This document shows, in pieces, positions 1-7,441 of a stretch of DNA of 7,979 nt. The notes beneath the pieces were generated by a model, which made no database searches, was not told the origin of the DNA, and worked only from the letters and a program-made list of their open reading frames with translations. This stretch comes from Bacteroidota bacterium. Its GTDB lineage: Bacteria > Bacteroidota > Bacteroidia > SpSt-205 > S141-50. The stretch covers positions 1 to 7,979 of the forward strand of contig WFXK01000061.1 in assembly GCA_015490695.1 (NCBI GenBank), written 5' to 3'. Every line of letters starts with the position of its first letter. Position 1 is the first letter of the stretch. The translations under genes were made by a program, and so were the position numbers.

Positions 1-920
1 AAACGAACCTCTATCTTCGCAGGATGAATGTTTACATCCACCTCCTCCGGCGGCACCTCCAAATGCAATACATAAAACGGCTTCCTATCCCCCGATAACA
101 TCGTCCCAAATCCAGAACGAACCGCCTGCATCACTAACCCATGACGTACATACCTGCCATTCACATATAAAAACTGCTGCGCAGACGCCGACGCAACCCC
201 CAATCCCCCAACATACCCCCACACCCGATACGACCCATCCCGATAATCCACCTCATACAACTCCCCCTCCTCTAAAGAAAACAACGTCAAAATCCGCTGC
301 TTAAACTCCTGAACAGGTAAACGATACAACACCTTACCATTATGCTCTAACGTAAAAGCCACCTGCGGATGCCCCAAACATAACTGCTGAAATACCTGAA
401 CCAAATGCTTCAACTCCGTAGCATCCGAACGTAAAAAATTACGCCGAGCAGGCACATTAAAAAACAATTGCTTTACCTTAATACTGGTCCCTTTTGCCAT
501 CGCCACAGGCTCACAACGCCTTAACTCCCCACCATACACCTCCACAAGCGTCCCCATCTCCTGCCCCTCAGGACGCGTCCTTAACTCTACCTGCGACACC
601 GCCGCAATACTCGCCAACGCCTCCCCACGAAACCCTAACGTCCTCAACGCATATAATGACGATAAATCGTATATCTTAGACGTCGCATGACGCTCAAAAC
701 ATAAACGGGCATCTATAGCATCCATCCCCACCCCATCATCCACAACCTGAATCAACTGCTTACCCGCCTTCTTCAAATAAACCGCTATCCGCCTCGCCTG
801 TGCATCTATAGAATTCTCTATCAACTCCTTCAACACCGACGCAGGCCTTTGAACCACCTCCCCAGCTGCAATCTGATTAATAACCACCTCCGGTAAACGC
901 CGTATCACCCCCATATCCAT
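1..920 (-). CDS. mutL: DNA mismatch repair protein MutL, N-terminal part (cut by window edge)
   Basis: MutL is the GHKL-family ATPase that links MutS mismatch recognition to downstream excision in methyl-independent or methyl-directed repair; it acts in the cytoplasm. Reading the minus strand from 920 gives 306 codons with the MutL hallmarks in order: NQIAAGEVVQRPASVLKELIENS (about residues 15-37, holding the catalytic Glu and the Mg-binding Asn), DDGVGM (61-66), HATSK (78-82), GFRGEAL (96-102), a later NVPARRNFL segment, and VDVNIHPAK-EVR just before the edge. The C-terminal dimerisation/endonuclease region lies outside the window, so endonuclease motifs cannot be judged. Two in-frame starts are possible, ATG at 920 and ATG at 914; I use the first, but the promoter-like site ending at 923 allows either. 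The gene is divergent from frr across about 70 bp. Its codons are rich in G-ending forms, in line with the strand skew of this region. The family assignment is secure. Confidence 0.97.
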   Translation of the reverse strand, partial: MDMGVIRRLPEVVINQIAAGEVVQRPASVLKELIENSIDAQARRIAVYLKKAGKQLIQVVDDGVGMDAIDARLCFERHATSKIYDLSSLYALRTLGFRGEALASIAAVSQVELRTRPEGQEMGTLVEVYGGELRRCEPVAMAKGTSIKVKQLFFNVPARRNFLRSDATELKHLVQVFQQLCLGHPQVAFTLEHNGKVLYRLPVQEFKQRILTLFSLEEGELYEVDYRDGSYRVWGYVGGLGVASASAQQFLYVNGRYVRHGLVMQAVRSGFGTMLSGDRKPFYVLHLEVPPEEVDVNIHPAKIEVR

Positions 921-922
921 CA

Positions 923-952
923 CAAAACTATACACTTTTTGACTACCACAAC
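923..952 (-). promoter_or_regulatory. candidate Bacteroidota-type promoter of mutL
   Basis: Read on the minus strand, positions 930-923 are TAGTTTTG, a full match to the Bacteroidota -7 element TAnnTTTG. An imperfect -33 element, GTTG instead of TTTG, lies at 952-949 with an 18-nt spacer, one short of the usual 19-21. The -7 element ends only 2 nt before the ATG at 920, so the transcript would be essentially leaderless, or the second ATG at 914 would be the real start. The site overlaps the opposite-facing frr promoter at 938-967. Confidence 0.5.
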
Positions 953-967
953 ATTTCCCTAATTTTG
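938..967 (+). promoter_or_regulatory. candidate Bacteroidota-type promoter of the frr operon
   Basis: The plus strand shows TTTG at 938-941 and TAATTTTG at 960-967, an exact TAnnTTTG match, separated by 18 nt. Transcription would start a few bases after 967, leaving a leader of roughly 20 nt before the ATG at 992. This also settles the frr start: the in-frame TTG at 965 lies inside the -7 element and so is unlikely to be in the message. The site faces the mutL promoter, and the two share bases 938-952. Confidence 0.6.
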
Positions 968-991
968 TCCAACATTAAAAACATAACCCCT

Positions 992-1555
992 ATGGAACCT
1001 GCCTTAAAACAAATTATTGAAGAAGGGAAAAAACAAATGAACAAATCCTTAGCCCACTTCGAAAAAGAATTGGTAGCTATCCGCGCAGGAAAAGTTTCTC
1101 CAGCACTCGTAGAAGGGATTAAAGTAGATTATTACGGCGTTCCAACCCCTATCCAACAATTAGCCAATATCACCGTCTTAGATGTCCGAACCCTAAGCAT
1201 CCAACCCTTTGACCCCCAATCCATCGCCGCCATAGAAAAAGCCATTATGGAAGCCAACCTCGGCGCAACACCACAAAACGACGGCAAAACCATCCGAATC
1301 ACTATGCCCCAATTAACCGAAGAACGACGAAAACAACTGGTCAAAAAAACGAAAATGCTCGGCGAAGAAGCCCGAATCGCCATCCGAAACATCCGAAGAG
1401 AAATGAACGAAAAACTTAAAAAACTAAAAAAAGAAGGCTTCGCAGAAGACGAAATCCGTATCGCAGAACAAGAAGTACAAAAAATCACCAACCAATTCAT
1501 CCAAAAAATAGACCAACTCCTCCAAGCTAAAGAAAAAGAAATAATGACCGTATAA
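992..1555 (+). CDS. frr: Ribosome recycling factor
   Basis: RRF works with EF-G to split the post-termination ribosome in the cytoplasm and is essential in most bacteria. The product from ATG 992 is 187 aa, the usual family length (about 185). It shows the family order: a helical N-terminus with an IRAGKVSPAL segment (the common form is IRTGRASPAL, so Arg is replaced by Lys here), VDYYGVPTPIQQLA, LSIQPFDPQSIAAIEKAI, LGATPQNDGKTIRITMPQLTEERR, then AIRNIRREMNEKLKKLKKEG, the second strand-to-helix part with the conserved arginines. A longer reading from TTG 965 adds nine atypical residues and begins inside the promoter -7 element, so I reject it. One base separates its stop from the next gene, so frr is likely the first gene of a three-gene operon with the response regulator and MCE gene. 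Confidence 0.96.
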   Translation: MEPALKQIIEEGKKQMNKSLAHFEKELVAIRAGKVSPALVEGIKVDYYGVPTPIQQLANITVLDVRTLSIQPFDPQSIAAIEKAIMEANLGATPQNDGKTIRITMPQLTEERRKQLVKKTKMLGEEARIAIRNIRREMNEKLKKLKKEGFAEDEIRIAEQEVQKITNQFIQKIDQLLQAKEKEIMTV

Positions 1556-1556
1556 C

Positions 1557-2930
1557 ATGCGTATACTGGTCATTGACGACGAAATCGCTATCCGTGAAGT
1601 CATTAAAGAAATCTTAGAAGAAGAAGGCTACGAAGTTGCGCTTGCTTCCGATGGACGCCTCGCTATGAAACAACTAAGACGTTATGATGACGACACCGCC
1701 CTAATCCTGTGCGACGTTAAAATGCCCAGAATGGACGGCTGGGAAGTGCTCAAAAAAGTACGAGAACACTATCCCGACATCCCCGTCATCATGATTAGCG
1801 GACACGCAACCAGCGCAGAAGACGCCATGCAAGCCGTCCGCCTCGGCGCCTACGACTACCTAACCAAACCCTTAGATCATAATAAACTCATCCTCGCTGT
1901 AAGAAATGCCTTAGAAAGACGCCACCTCATCCAAGAAACCAGACGACTAAAACGCCAAGTACAACAACAAGCCCTACGACCCCTACTGGGCGAATCCCCC
2001 GCCATGCAACAACTAAAAGAACAAATAGAAAAAGTCGCCCCATTAGACGTCAGAGTCCTCATCCTCGGTGAAAACGGTACAGGAAAAGAACTGGTAGCCC
2101 GATGGATTCATCACCTCAGTAAACGTAACGACAAACCTTTTGTTGCCCTAAACTGCGCCGCCATCCCATCCGAACTCATAGAAAGCGAACTATTCGGACA
2201 CGAAAAAGGTGCCTTCACCTCCGCCATCAAACAACGCATCGGAAAATTTGAAGAAGCCAACGAAGGAACCCTGTTCTTAGATGAAATCGGCGACATGAGC
2301 CTCGCTGCCCAAGCAAAAGTCCTTAGAGCCCTCCAAGAAGGCGTCATCACCCGAGTCGGCAGCAACGAAGAAATCCCCGTAAACGTCCGCATCATCGCCG
2401 CAACCAACAAAGACCTCGCTTTAGAAATCCAACAAGGACGCTTCAGAGAAGACCTCTACCATCGCCTTAGCGTCGTCGTACTTAAAGTACCCCCTCTAAG
2501 AGAACGAAAAGAAGACATCCCCCTATTAGCCAACACCTTCCTAAAAGAAAGCCTCCAAGCCTACGGACTACCCCCAAAATCCTTCGATAAAAAAGCACTG
2601 GAATTCCTTCAACAACAACCATGGAGCGGTAATGTGCGAGAACTACAAAACGTCGTAGAACGCCTCGCCATCTTCGCACAAAACCCCATCACCGCAGAAG
2701 AAGTCAAAAAATACCTCATGCCCCTACCACAACAAGCCCTCATCTATGACCTTGTTAAACAATTTAAACACCTAAAAGACTTCAAAGAAACCTTAGAAAA
2801 ATACTTCATCACCTACTACCTCAAACAATTTAAAGGCGATAAACAACAAACCGCCAAAGCCATCGGCATATCCCAAGAAGAATTAGAAAACCTAATACAA
2901 CGCTACCAAATCCATCCTGTATCCCTATGA
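1557..2930 (+). CDS. NtrC-type (AAA+) response regulator with GAFTSA loop
   Basis: This is a 457-aa three-domain transcription regulator. Residues 1-120 form a receiver: acidic pocket D7/D8, phospho-acceptor D53 (LCDVKMP), S81 and K104 (YLTKP). Residues about 143-375 form a sigma-54-activator type AAA+ ATPase: Walker A GENGTGKE (171-178), Walker B TLFLDEIGD (238-246), sensor I AATN (281-284), arginine-finger candidates R297 and R303, and sensor II NVREL (359-363). The C-terminus (about 425-452) is a Fis-like helix-turn-helix with a divergent second helix. The loop that touches sigma-54 reads GAFTSA (218-223), not GAFTGA. By family knowledge this loop drives sigma-54 remodelling, so sigma-54 activation is not assured; I also recall FTSA variants in other Bacteroidota regulators. 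No partner histidine kinase is in the window. The gene starts 1 nt after frr and its stop overlaps the MCE start by 4 nt. Its targets are unknown. Confidence 0.93.
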   Translation: MRILVIDDEIAIREVIKEILEEEGYEVALASDGRLAMKQLRRYDDDTALILCDVKMPRMDGWEVLKKVREHYPDIPVIMISGHATSAEDAMQAVRLGAYDYLTKPLDHNKLILAVRNALERRHLIQETRRLKRQVQQQALRPLLGESPAMQQLKEQIEKVAPLDVRVLILGENGTGKELVARWIHHLSKRNDKPFVALNCAAIPSELIESELFGHEKGAFTSAIKQRIGKFEEANEGTLFLDEIGDMSLAAQAKVLRALQEGVITRVGSNEEIPVNVRIIAATNKDLALEIQQGRFREDLYHRLSVVVLKVPPLRERKEDIPLLANTFLKESLQAYGLPPKSFDKKALEFLQQQPWSGNVRELQNVVERLAIFAQNPITAEEVKKYLMPLPQQALIYDLVKQFKHLKDFKETLEKYFITYYLKQFKGDKQQTAKAIGISQEELENLIQRYQIHPVSL

Positions 2931-3895
2931 GTCAAAAAGGTGCCATCAAAAAACAAATCCAAGTAGGTTTGTTAGTTATCGTTAGCATTATCCTAATGCT
3001 CATCGGCTTAAGCTACTTAAAAGGCTATTCTGTAGTCTCCCGAACCACCATGTTAACCGCTTACTTTCCTGAAGTTAAAGGCTTAAAAGCAGGCGACCAA
3101 GTCCTTTTAAAAGGCTACCAAGTTGGTCAAGTCCATCGGCTCTCCTTTGACGCCCAACGAAAACAAATCGCCGTCCAATTCTGGGTCCGTAACAATATCA
3201 AACTCCCTAAAAACTCCTACGTAGAAATCGTAGAGAAAGACTTCTTAGGAACCATGGCGTTAAGTATCCATCTGGGAGACGAAAAAAACTTTTTACAAGA
3301 CGGCGATACCATCCACGGGACCTTAGCTGCAGGCACTTTTGAAACCATCAAAAACGAAATCATCCCCGTAAAAGACCAAATTCTAAAACTACTCATCACC
3401 ATAGAACCCGCTATCAAAGGCATACGACAACTCTTAGGAGACAGCGCACAAATGACCCAAATGCGTCACCATATCCATGCTACCACCGCCCAACTACAAA
3501 AGCTAAGCAAACAACTTACACAACTATCTCAACAGCTCCAAAACCTCCTTACAGACTTCAGAAAAGATTGGAGAACCCTACATCCTGAGCTCCAAGCCAC
3601 CTTAAAAAACGTCCATCACCTTAGCGATAGCCTAAAACAAACCCTTCCTCCTTTAATGCGCTCCTTACAAGCAACCAGTAACCAACTCCATCTGTTATTA
3701 GACTCTCTAAACCATGGCAGTGGAACCGCATCAAAATTCCTCCACGACCCCCAACTTTATAACAACCTCACAAAAAGCGTAGAATCCTTAGACAAACTCC
3801 TCATAGAGCTCCGCCTCCACCCCGAACGCTTTGTCCATTTCTCCCTCTTTGGCAGAAAAGACAAAGAAAAGAAAAAGAAAAAACACAAACCTTAA
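2927..3895 (+). CDS. MCE/MlaD-family envelope lipid-transport protein
   Basis: MCE proteins are the periplasmic substrate-handling parts of ABC-linked lipid transport systems such as Mla. This 322-aa product has a short cytoplasmic N-terminus, one membrane helix (about 13-31), an MCE domain (about 41-118, with YFPEVKGLKAGDQVLLKGYQVGQV and VEKDFLGTMALSI), a long helical, probably coiled-coil stretch rich in Gln and Leu (about 140-265), and the Bacteroidota-style ending GSGTASKFLHDPQLYNNL...SLDKLL...FVHFSLFGRK. A very basic lysine-rich tail follows. It would be anchored in the inner membrane with most of the protein in the periplasm. The MlaE permease and MlaF ATPase are not in this window; that the protein serves lipid transport is inferred from the family. 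Its start overlaps the regulator's stop (ATGA), indicating translational coupling. Its TAA abuts the opposing gene's stop with no gap. Confidence 0.92.
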   Translation: MSQKGAIKKQIQVGLLVIVSIILMLIGLSYLKGYSVVSRTTMLTAYFPEVKGLKAGDQVLLKGYQVGQVHRLSFDAQRKQIAVQFWVRNNIKLPKNSYVEIVEKDFLGTMALSIHLGDEKNFLQDGDTIHGTLAAGTFETIKNEIIPVKDQILKLLITIEPAIKGIRQLLGDSAQMTQMRHHIHATTAQLQKLSKQLTQLSQQLQNLLTDFRKDWRTLHPELQATLKNVHHLSDSLKQTLPPLMRSLQATSNQLHLLLDSLNHGSGTASKFLHDPQLYNNLTKSVESLDKLLIELRLHPERFVHFSLFGRKDKEKKKKKHKP

Positions 3896-5221
3896 TTAAC
3901 GCCTACGAATCCAAACACGAACCCTTCTACTTAATGCAGGTTCTGCTAAAGGATGACGCTCTCCAAAGTAGCGAATCACTAAACGAGACGGCACCATCCC
4001 AAGACTAATTAAATAATCCCTTACTGCTACAGCACGCCGATACGACAAAGAATCATTATACACTGAAGTCCCTACCGTATCTGTATGCCCCTCAATAAAT
4101 ACGGAATCTGCCCGCTGCAAATAAGGAAACGCATGGCGAAGTACTTCCTTCGCAGAATCCGTCAAAAACGATTTATCAAATTCAAAATAAACAAACCACT
4201 CATATAAAGTGTCCCTCAAAGGCAAAGTATCCTCTTGCTTATGCTCATTAATAGGACGCTGTGTGTGAATTTTTATCTTTCTCAAATTTACATAATAAAT
4301 ATCCCCATCACGAATGAAATAAGCCTCTGTGCTATCTTCTGAAATAATAAAACCATATTCATCGGCTTCTGTATTAAAAGGCGCACCAAGATTACGAATA
4401 TTGGTTATGGTACCATCAGGCTGTAAATCTGCAACAAAAATATCTAATCCTCCTTTGCCTGGATAACTGTTTGAAGCGAAAAACAAAGTTTTCCCATCGG
4501 GCGTAATAAACAAAGAACGTTCATCACCCTCTGTACTAATAGGATGCTTTTTTAGCGGTCCCCAACGTTGCTTACGCTCATCCCATTGACTATAATAAAT
4601 ATCCATCGCACCCGTATACTCCACACCACAAGCAACAAAGAAATGTTTTAAATCAGGTGTTACATAAGCACCGTCTGTGGCATATCTTCTATAACGTCTT
4701 AACTTTTCCGCAAAAAACTGCGTAATACCCCCGTTCAATCCTTTTACTATGCTCCAATAAAGACTATCCACAGGTTTTGCAAGGAAGTAAGGTCCACCTT
4801 GATGCACCCAACCATCGCGCCAACTTTGGAAAATCAACGAGCCATCGGGTAATAAAACAGGTTCATCTTCACCATCAGGGGAATTAATACCCAAAGGAAG
4901 CACTTGAGGCGGCTGCCACTTCCCATCAACCCGAACAGAAAACCATAAATCCCCATCATACCCCTCCTTACCATGGAAACGATAACCCATCGGCGTGCTC
5001 CAAGGCTGCCCCCCACGATCACTCATAAAAAGCATCAAACGCTTATCCTTAGAAAGACAAAGATTGGTCTCCCGATAAGGTGAATTCAACACCGCCAAAG
5101 GCTTAGGCGTGTCTACCTCTAAATAAAATAACTCAAAAATAGTCCTCTGCGCAAGGCTGATTTCTAAACTGCAAATGATACAAACAATAATAAAACCCTT
5201 TTCGCCGCAAAAGCGCTTCAT
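3896..5221 (-). CDS. PD40 beta-propeller plus OmpA C-terminal domain protein
   Basis: This is a 441-aa exported protein. Residues 1-24 look like a type I signal peptide: KRFCGEK, then a hydrophobic GFIIVCIICSLEISLA, with cleavage likely before Q25; there is no proper lipobox. Residues about 45-310 carry several PD40/TolB-like blades, for example EDEPVLLPDGSLIFQSWRDG, ERSLFITPDGKTLFFASN and EADEYGFIISEDSTEAYFIRDGDIYYV. Residues about 341-441 are an OmpA-type peptidoglycan-binding domain: YFEFDKS, IEGHTDTVG (376-384, with D381), LSYRRAVAVRDYL (with R396), and a final SRRVRVWIRRR in which the usual Asn of NRRV is Ser. It probably tethers the outer membrane to peptidoglycan; the propeller's ligand is unknown. 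The start lies 89 nt inside the ABC exporter gene in another frame. I keep it because any later ATG would remove the signal peptide. Last gene of the minus operon. Confidence 0.9.
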   Translation of the reverse strand: MKRFCGEKGFIIVCIICSLEISLAQRTIFELFYLEVDTPKPLAVLNSPYRETNLCLSKDKRLMLFMSDRGGQPWSTPMGYRFHGKEGYDGDLWFSVRVDGKWQPPQVLPLGINSPDGEDEPVLLPDGSLIFQSWRDGWVHQGGPYFLAKPVDSLYWSIVKGLNGGITQFFAEKLRRYRRYATDGAYVTPDLKHFFVACGVEYTGAMDIYYSQWDERKQRWGPLKKHPISTEGDERSLFITPDGKTLFFASNSYPGKGGLDIFVADLQPDGTITNIRNLGAPFNTEADEYGFIISEDSTEAYFIRDGDIYYVNLRKIKIHTQRPINEHKQEDTLPLRDTLYEWFVYFEFDKSFLTDSAKEVLRHAFPYLQRADSVFIEGHTDTVGTSVYNDSLSYRRAVAVRDYLISLGMVPSRLVIRYFGERHPLAEPALSRRVRVWIRRR

Positions 5222-6902
5222 GACTACCTTGCTCTATAATCTTACCATCCTCCAAAACTATAATATAATCCGCTTGCTGCAAAGCAGACAACCGATGTGA
5301 AATCACAATCAAAGTCGGACGATAACTACTATGGCGTAATTGATATAAAATCCGCTGTTCTGTTTCGGTGTCCACTGCCGAAAGCACATCATCTAAAATA
5401 AGCACAGGTGCTTTTTTCAACCATGCTCGTGCTAAAGCCAAACGCTGTTGCTGCCCTCCCGAGAGCATAACGCCCCGCTCCCCAATAAAGGTATCTATCC
5501 CCTGAGGCATCTGCTCTATATCTTTCCATAAATCCGCAAAACGCAACGCCTCCACAATCTCCTCTTCTGTAGCATCTAACTTCGCATAACGCACATTATT
5601 ACGAATCGTATCGGGAAACAACAGCGGCTCCTGAGGCGCATAACTAATGAAATGATATAACTGCTGCTGCGGATAACGCTGTAAAGGAATCCTTCCTAAA
5701 AGAACCGTCCCTTGCGTAGGGTCATATAAACGCGCACAAAGGTATGCAAGCGTACTTTTCCCACTTCCCGTTCTACCTGTTACCCCAAGTACCTTCCCCT
5801 CTTCAAGAATAAAATCCACATCCTTTAAAGCAAAACGCTCAGCATTGGGATAACGAAACCAAACTTGCTGAAAAACTAAACTAAAATCCTTGGGTTTCAC
5901 TTTCTGCTTTGGAAAAGAAAGCTCAGAACGCCATCGCATAAATTCCTCAATCCGTGCTTGACTTGCCGCCGCTTGCTGAATCATACTGGTAATCCACCCT
6001 AAAGAAGCAATGGGCCAAGTCAGTAAATTCACATAAATAACAAATTCTGCAATGTTACCATAAGTAAAACGCCCTTGTAGAACCTCTAAGCCCCCTAACC
6101 AAACCGTAAACAACGTGCTCAATCCAATCAACAATGCAATGCTGGGATAAAACAGCGCATCAAAACGAATTAACCTTAGAGATTTATCATAAAGTGACAA
6201 CGAAGCCTCATGAAAACGCTCAAAGAAAACACGCTCTTTTACTAACGCCTTAATCAAGCGAATCGCTGTAAGACTCTCTTCAGTAAACCCAGTTAAATCA
6301 GATAACTGCCTCTGAATAATCGTACTGTAACGATTAATCCTACCCTGAACTTTATACAAAATAAAAGCCAACAAAGGTAAAGGTGCTAAAACGTAAAAAG
6401 TCATCTTAACATTTACTTGTAGCATCATCACAAGCACCATCACGAAAAGGATAAAAGTGTTTAAGGTGTACATGATACCAGGTCCTGTAAACATCCGAAC
6501 GTTAGCGGTATCTTCTATAAGTCGTGCCATTAAATCGCCGGTAGAAACCCTTTTTAATTGAGCAAAAGAATAAGACAAATAACGTTGAAATAATTGTTGC
6601 CGCTGTAGCGTTTCAATATGCCGAGAAGTAGTAATAATCGTTTGCCGAACTAAAAACAGAAAAAAACCACGAGCAATAGCCAAAATAATCACTGCTACAA
6701 CAAAATATCCCAAAGAACGAAGAATAACAGCATAAGATTCCCCTCGTTGAATTTGCATTAAGGTTTCATCTAAAGTTTGTTGCACTAAACGTGCTGGATA
6801 AATAGAGAAAAAATTAGAAAGGATTAAAAAAATAATTCCTGCTAACAGCCGCCATCGGAATCGCCATAAAAGCGGATACAGCGCTTTTAAAAGGAGCTTC
6901 AT
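5133..6902 (-). CDS. ABC exporter, fused membrane and ATPase domains (MsbA/YheI-like)
   Basis: This is a 589-aa half-transporter of the type IV exporter (multidrug/lipid) family in the inner membrane. Residues about 15-310 hold six membrane segments. Residues about 340-578 form the ATPase: Walker A GRTGSGKST (376-384), Q-loop Q424 (YAPQEPLLF), signature LSGGQ (480-484), Walker B LILDD (501-505), D-loop SAVD (508-511), H-loop H536 (ISHR). The catalytic Glu after Walker B is Asp (D505, ILDDVLSAVD). That wording is known from YheI/BmrC-type subunits, which pair with a second half-transporter, so this protein may be part of a heterodimer; no partner gene is in view. The family usually ends near its LQF motif; here LQF is followed by an 11-residue tail overlapping the OmpA-like gene. 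The start directly abuts the stop of the upstream membrane gene. The substrate cannot be told. Confidence 0.94.
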   Translation of the reverse strand: MKLLLKALYPLLWRFRWRLLAGIIFLILSNFFSIYPARLVQQTLDETLMQIQRGESYAVILRSLGYFVVAVIILAIARGFFLFLVRQTIITTSRHIETLQRQQLFQRYLSYSFAQLKRVSTGDLMARLIEDTANVRMFTGPGIMYTLNTFILFVMVLVMMLQVNVKMTFYVLAPLPLLAFILYKVQGRINRYSTIIQRQLSDLTGFTEESLTAIRLIKALVKERVFFERFHEASLSLYDKSLRLIRFDALFYPSIALLIGLSTLFTVWLGGLEVLQGRFTYGNIAEFVIYVNLLTWPIASLGWITSMIQQAAASQARIEEFMRWRSELSFPKQKVKPKDFSLVFQQVWFRYPNAERFALKDVDFILEEGKVLGVTGRTGSGKSTLAYLCARLYDPTQGTVLLGRIPLQRYPQQQLYHFISYAPQEPLLFPDTIRNNVRYAKLDATEEEIVEALRFADLWKDIEQMPQGIDTFIGERGVMLSGGQQQRLALARAWLKKAPVLILDDVLSAVDTETEQRILYQLRHSSYRPTLIVISHRLSALQQADYIIVLEDGKIIEQGSHEALLRRKGFYYCLYHLQFRNQPCAEDYF

Positions 6903-7262
6903 TTAAGATAGAAAATATATCCGCAACAAAAAGTAAACTCCGACGTATCCAAGACACAATAGAAGAGTCAAAAGCCAAGGATAAAAAGCCCGCTTAGCAG
7001 CAAACCACCCAATCAACAAAACAACACAAAAACCCAAAGTAATGTACAAACTGACATTTAATCCTTGTAATAAAAACTTCGTAATTCCTCTCCCTTTTTC
7101 TATATTTTCCAATAAGAAAAAAACCACACTTGCCGTTATCCCAATAGCGTATAGGAACGCCACAATTGCCCAAATCCATTGCTTTTTACGATAGGTCTCT
7201 ATCAAACCGATACCTGCAACAATAAGGGCTAATAAAAAGGGGTAGTACAATAAGAATTTCAT
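6903..7262 (-). CDS. Small four-helix membrane protein of unknown function
   Basis: I do not recognise the family. The 119-aa product is almost wholly hydrophobic, with four predicted membrane segments at about residues 3-21, 30-51, 69-87 and 94-117. These are joined by short basic or charged loops (ETYRKKQW, ENIEKGRG, AAKRAF) and there is no catalytic motif. It is the first gene of the minus operon: its TAA ends exactly where the ABC exporter ATG begins, so the two are almost certainly co-transcribed. This suggests, but does not prove, a role linked to the exporter or the envelope. The start at 7262 is supported by a strong promoter match 8 nt upstream (7271-7302), which would give a very short leader; no Shine-Dalgarno sequence is seen. 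An overlapping 61-aa reading in another frame is a shadow. Confidence 0.82.
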   Translation of the reverse strand: MKFLLYYPFLLALIVAGIGLIETYRKKQWIWAIVAFLYAIGITASVVFFLLENIEKGRGITKFLLQGLNVSLYITLGFCVVLLIGWFAAKRAFYPWLLTLLLCLGYVGVYFLLRIYFLS

Positions 7263-7270
7263 AATGAGGG

Positions 7271-7302
7271 CAAAGATACACTACCTTACTATTTTAAGCA
7301 AA
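7271..7302 (-). promoter_or_regulatory. Bacteroidota-type promoter of the minus-strand envelope operon
   Basis: Read on the minus strand, TTTG at 7302-7299 and TATCTTTG at 7278-7271 are separated by exactly 20 nt, a full match to the Bacteroidota housekeeping consensus (TTTG, 19-21 nt, TAnnTTTG). The -7 element ends 8 nt before the ATG at 7262, so the leader would be only a few bases long and initiation nearly leaderless. It sits just downstream of the repeat cluster in the direction of transcription. Confidence 0.78.
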
Positions 7303-7315
7303 ATAACCAGACTCC

Positions 7316-7344
7316 ATCACCTCTCACTCTGGATCAATACAAAC
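7316..7344 (-). repeat. degenerate copy of the 29-bp repeat
   Basis: It aligns without gaps to the 29-bp unit at 21 of 29 positions; the best-kept part is CTGG-TCAAT-CAAAC. It lies 68 bp before the first exact copy and only 13 bp upstream of the -33 element of the envelope operon promoter. Its minus-strand wording TTGATCCAG-GTGA is shared with the repeat-like segment at 7413-7441, so it may represent a second variant of the unit and not simple decay. Confidence 0.6.
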
Positions 7345-7412
7345 TGTGTTGTGCGACGAACACGCTTTTACAAGCGCATTTAAATCGCAATCCACCCTGG
7401 TTCAATGCAAAC

Positions 7413-7441
7413 CGGAATATTCACCCTGGATCAACGACATG
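7413..7441 (-). repeat. repeat-like segment directly after an exact repeat
   Basis: Immediately after the exact copy at 7384-7412 comes a segment that matches the unit at 16 of 29 positions. Most matches fall in the core CACCCTGG-TCAA (7422-7434). It therefore looks like a tandem degenerate unit where a CRISPR spacer would be expected. The low overall identity means chance is possible, but the conserved core is in exact register with a 29-bp step. Confidence 0.4.

Noticed and set aside
494..679. 61-aa plus-strand reading rich in Pro, Thr and Ser
   Set aside because: It runs antisense to the conserved mutL region; its Pro/Ser/Thr bias is the expected product of the C-rich strand.
965..991. 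TTG start extending frr by nine residues
   Set aside because: The TTG lies inside an exact TAnnTTTG promoter element, the added residues are atypical, and ATG 992 gives the normal family length.
1132..1500. 122-aa minus-strand reading
   Set aside because: It is fully antisense to frr, and its low-complexity Ser/Ile/Arg content is typical of a shadow frame.
4834..5022. 62-aa minus-strand reading inside the PD40-OmpA gene
   Set aside because: It is an out-of-frame shadow of a well-supported gene with no start signal of its own.
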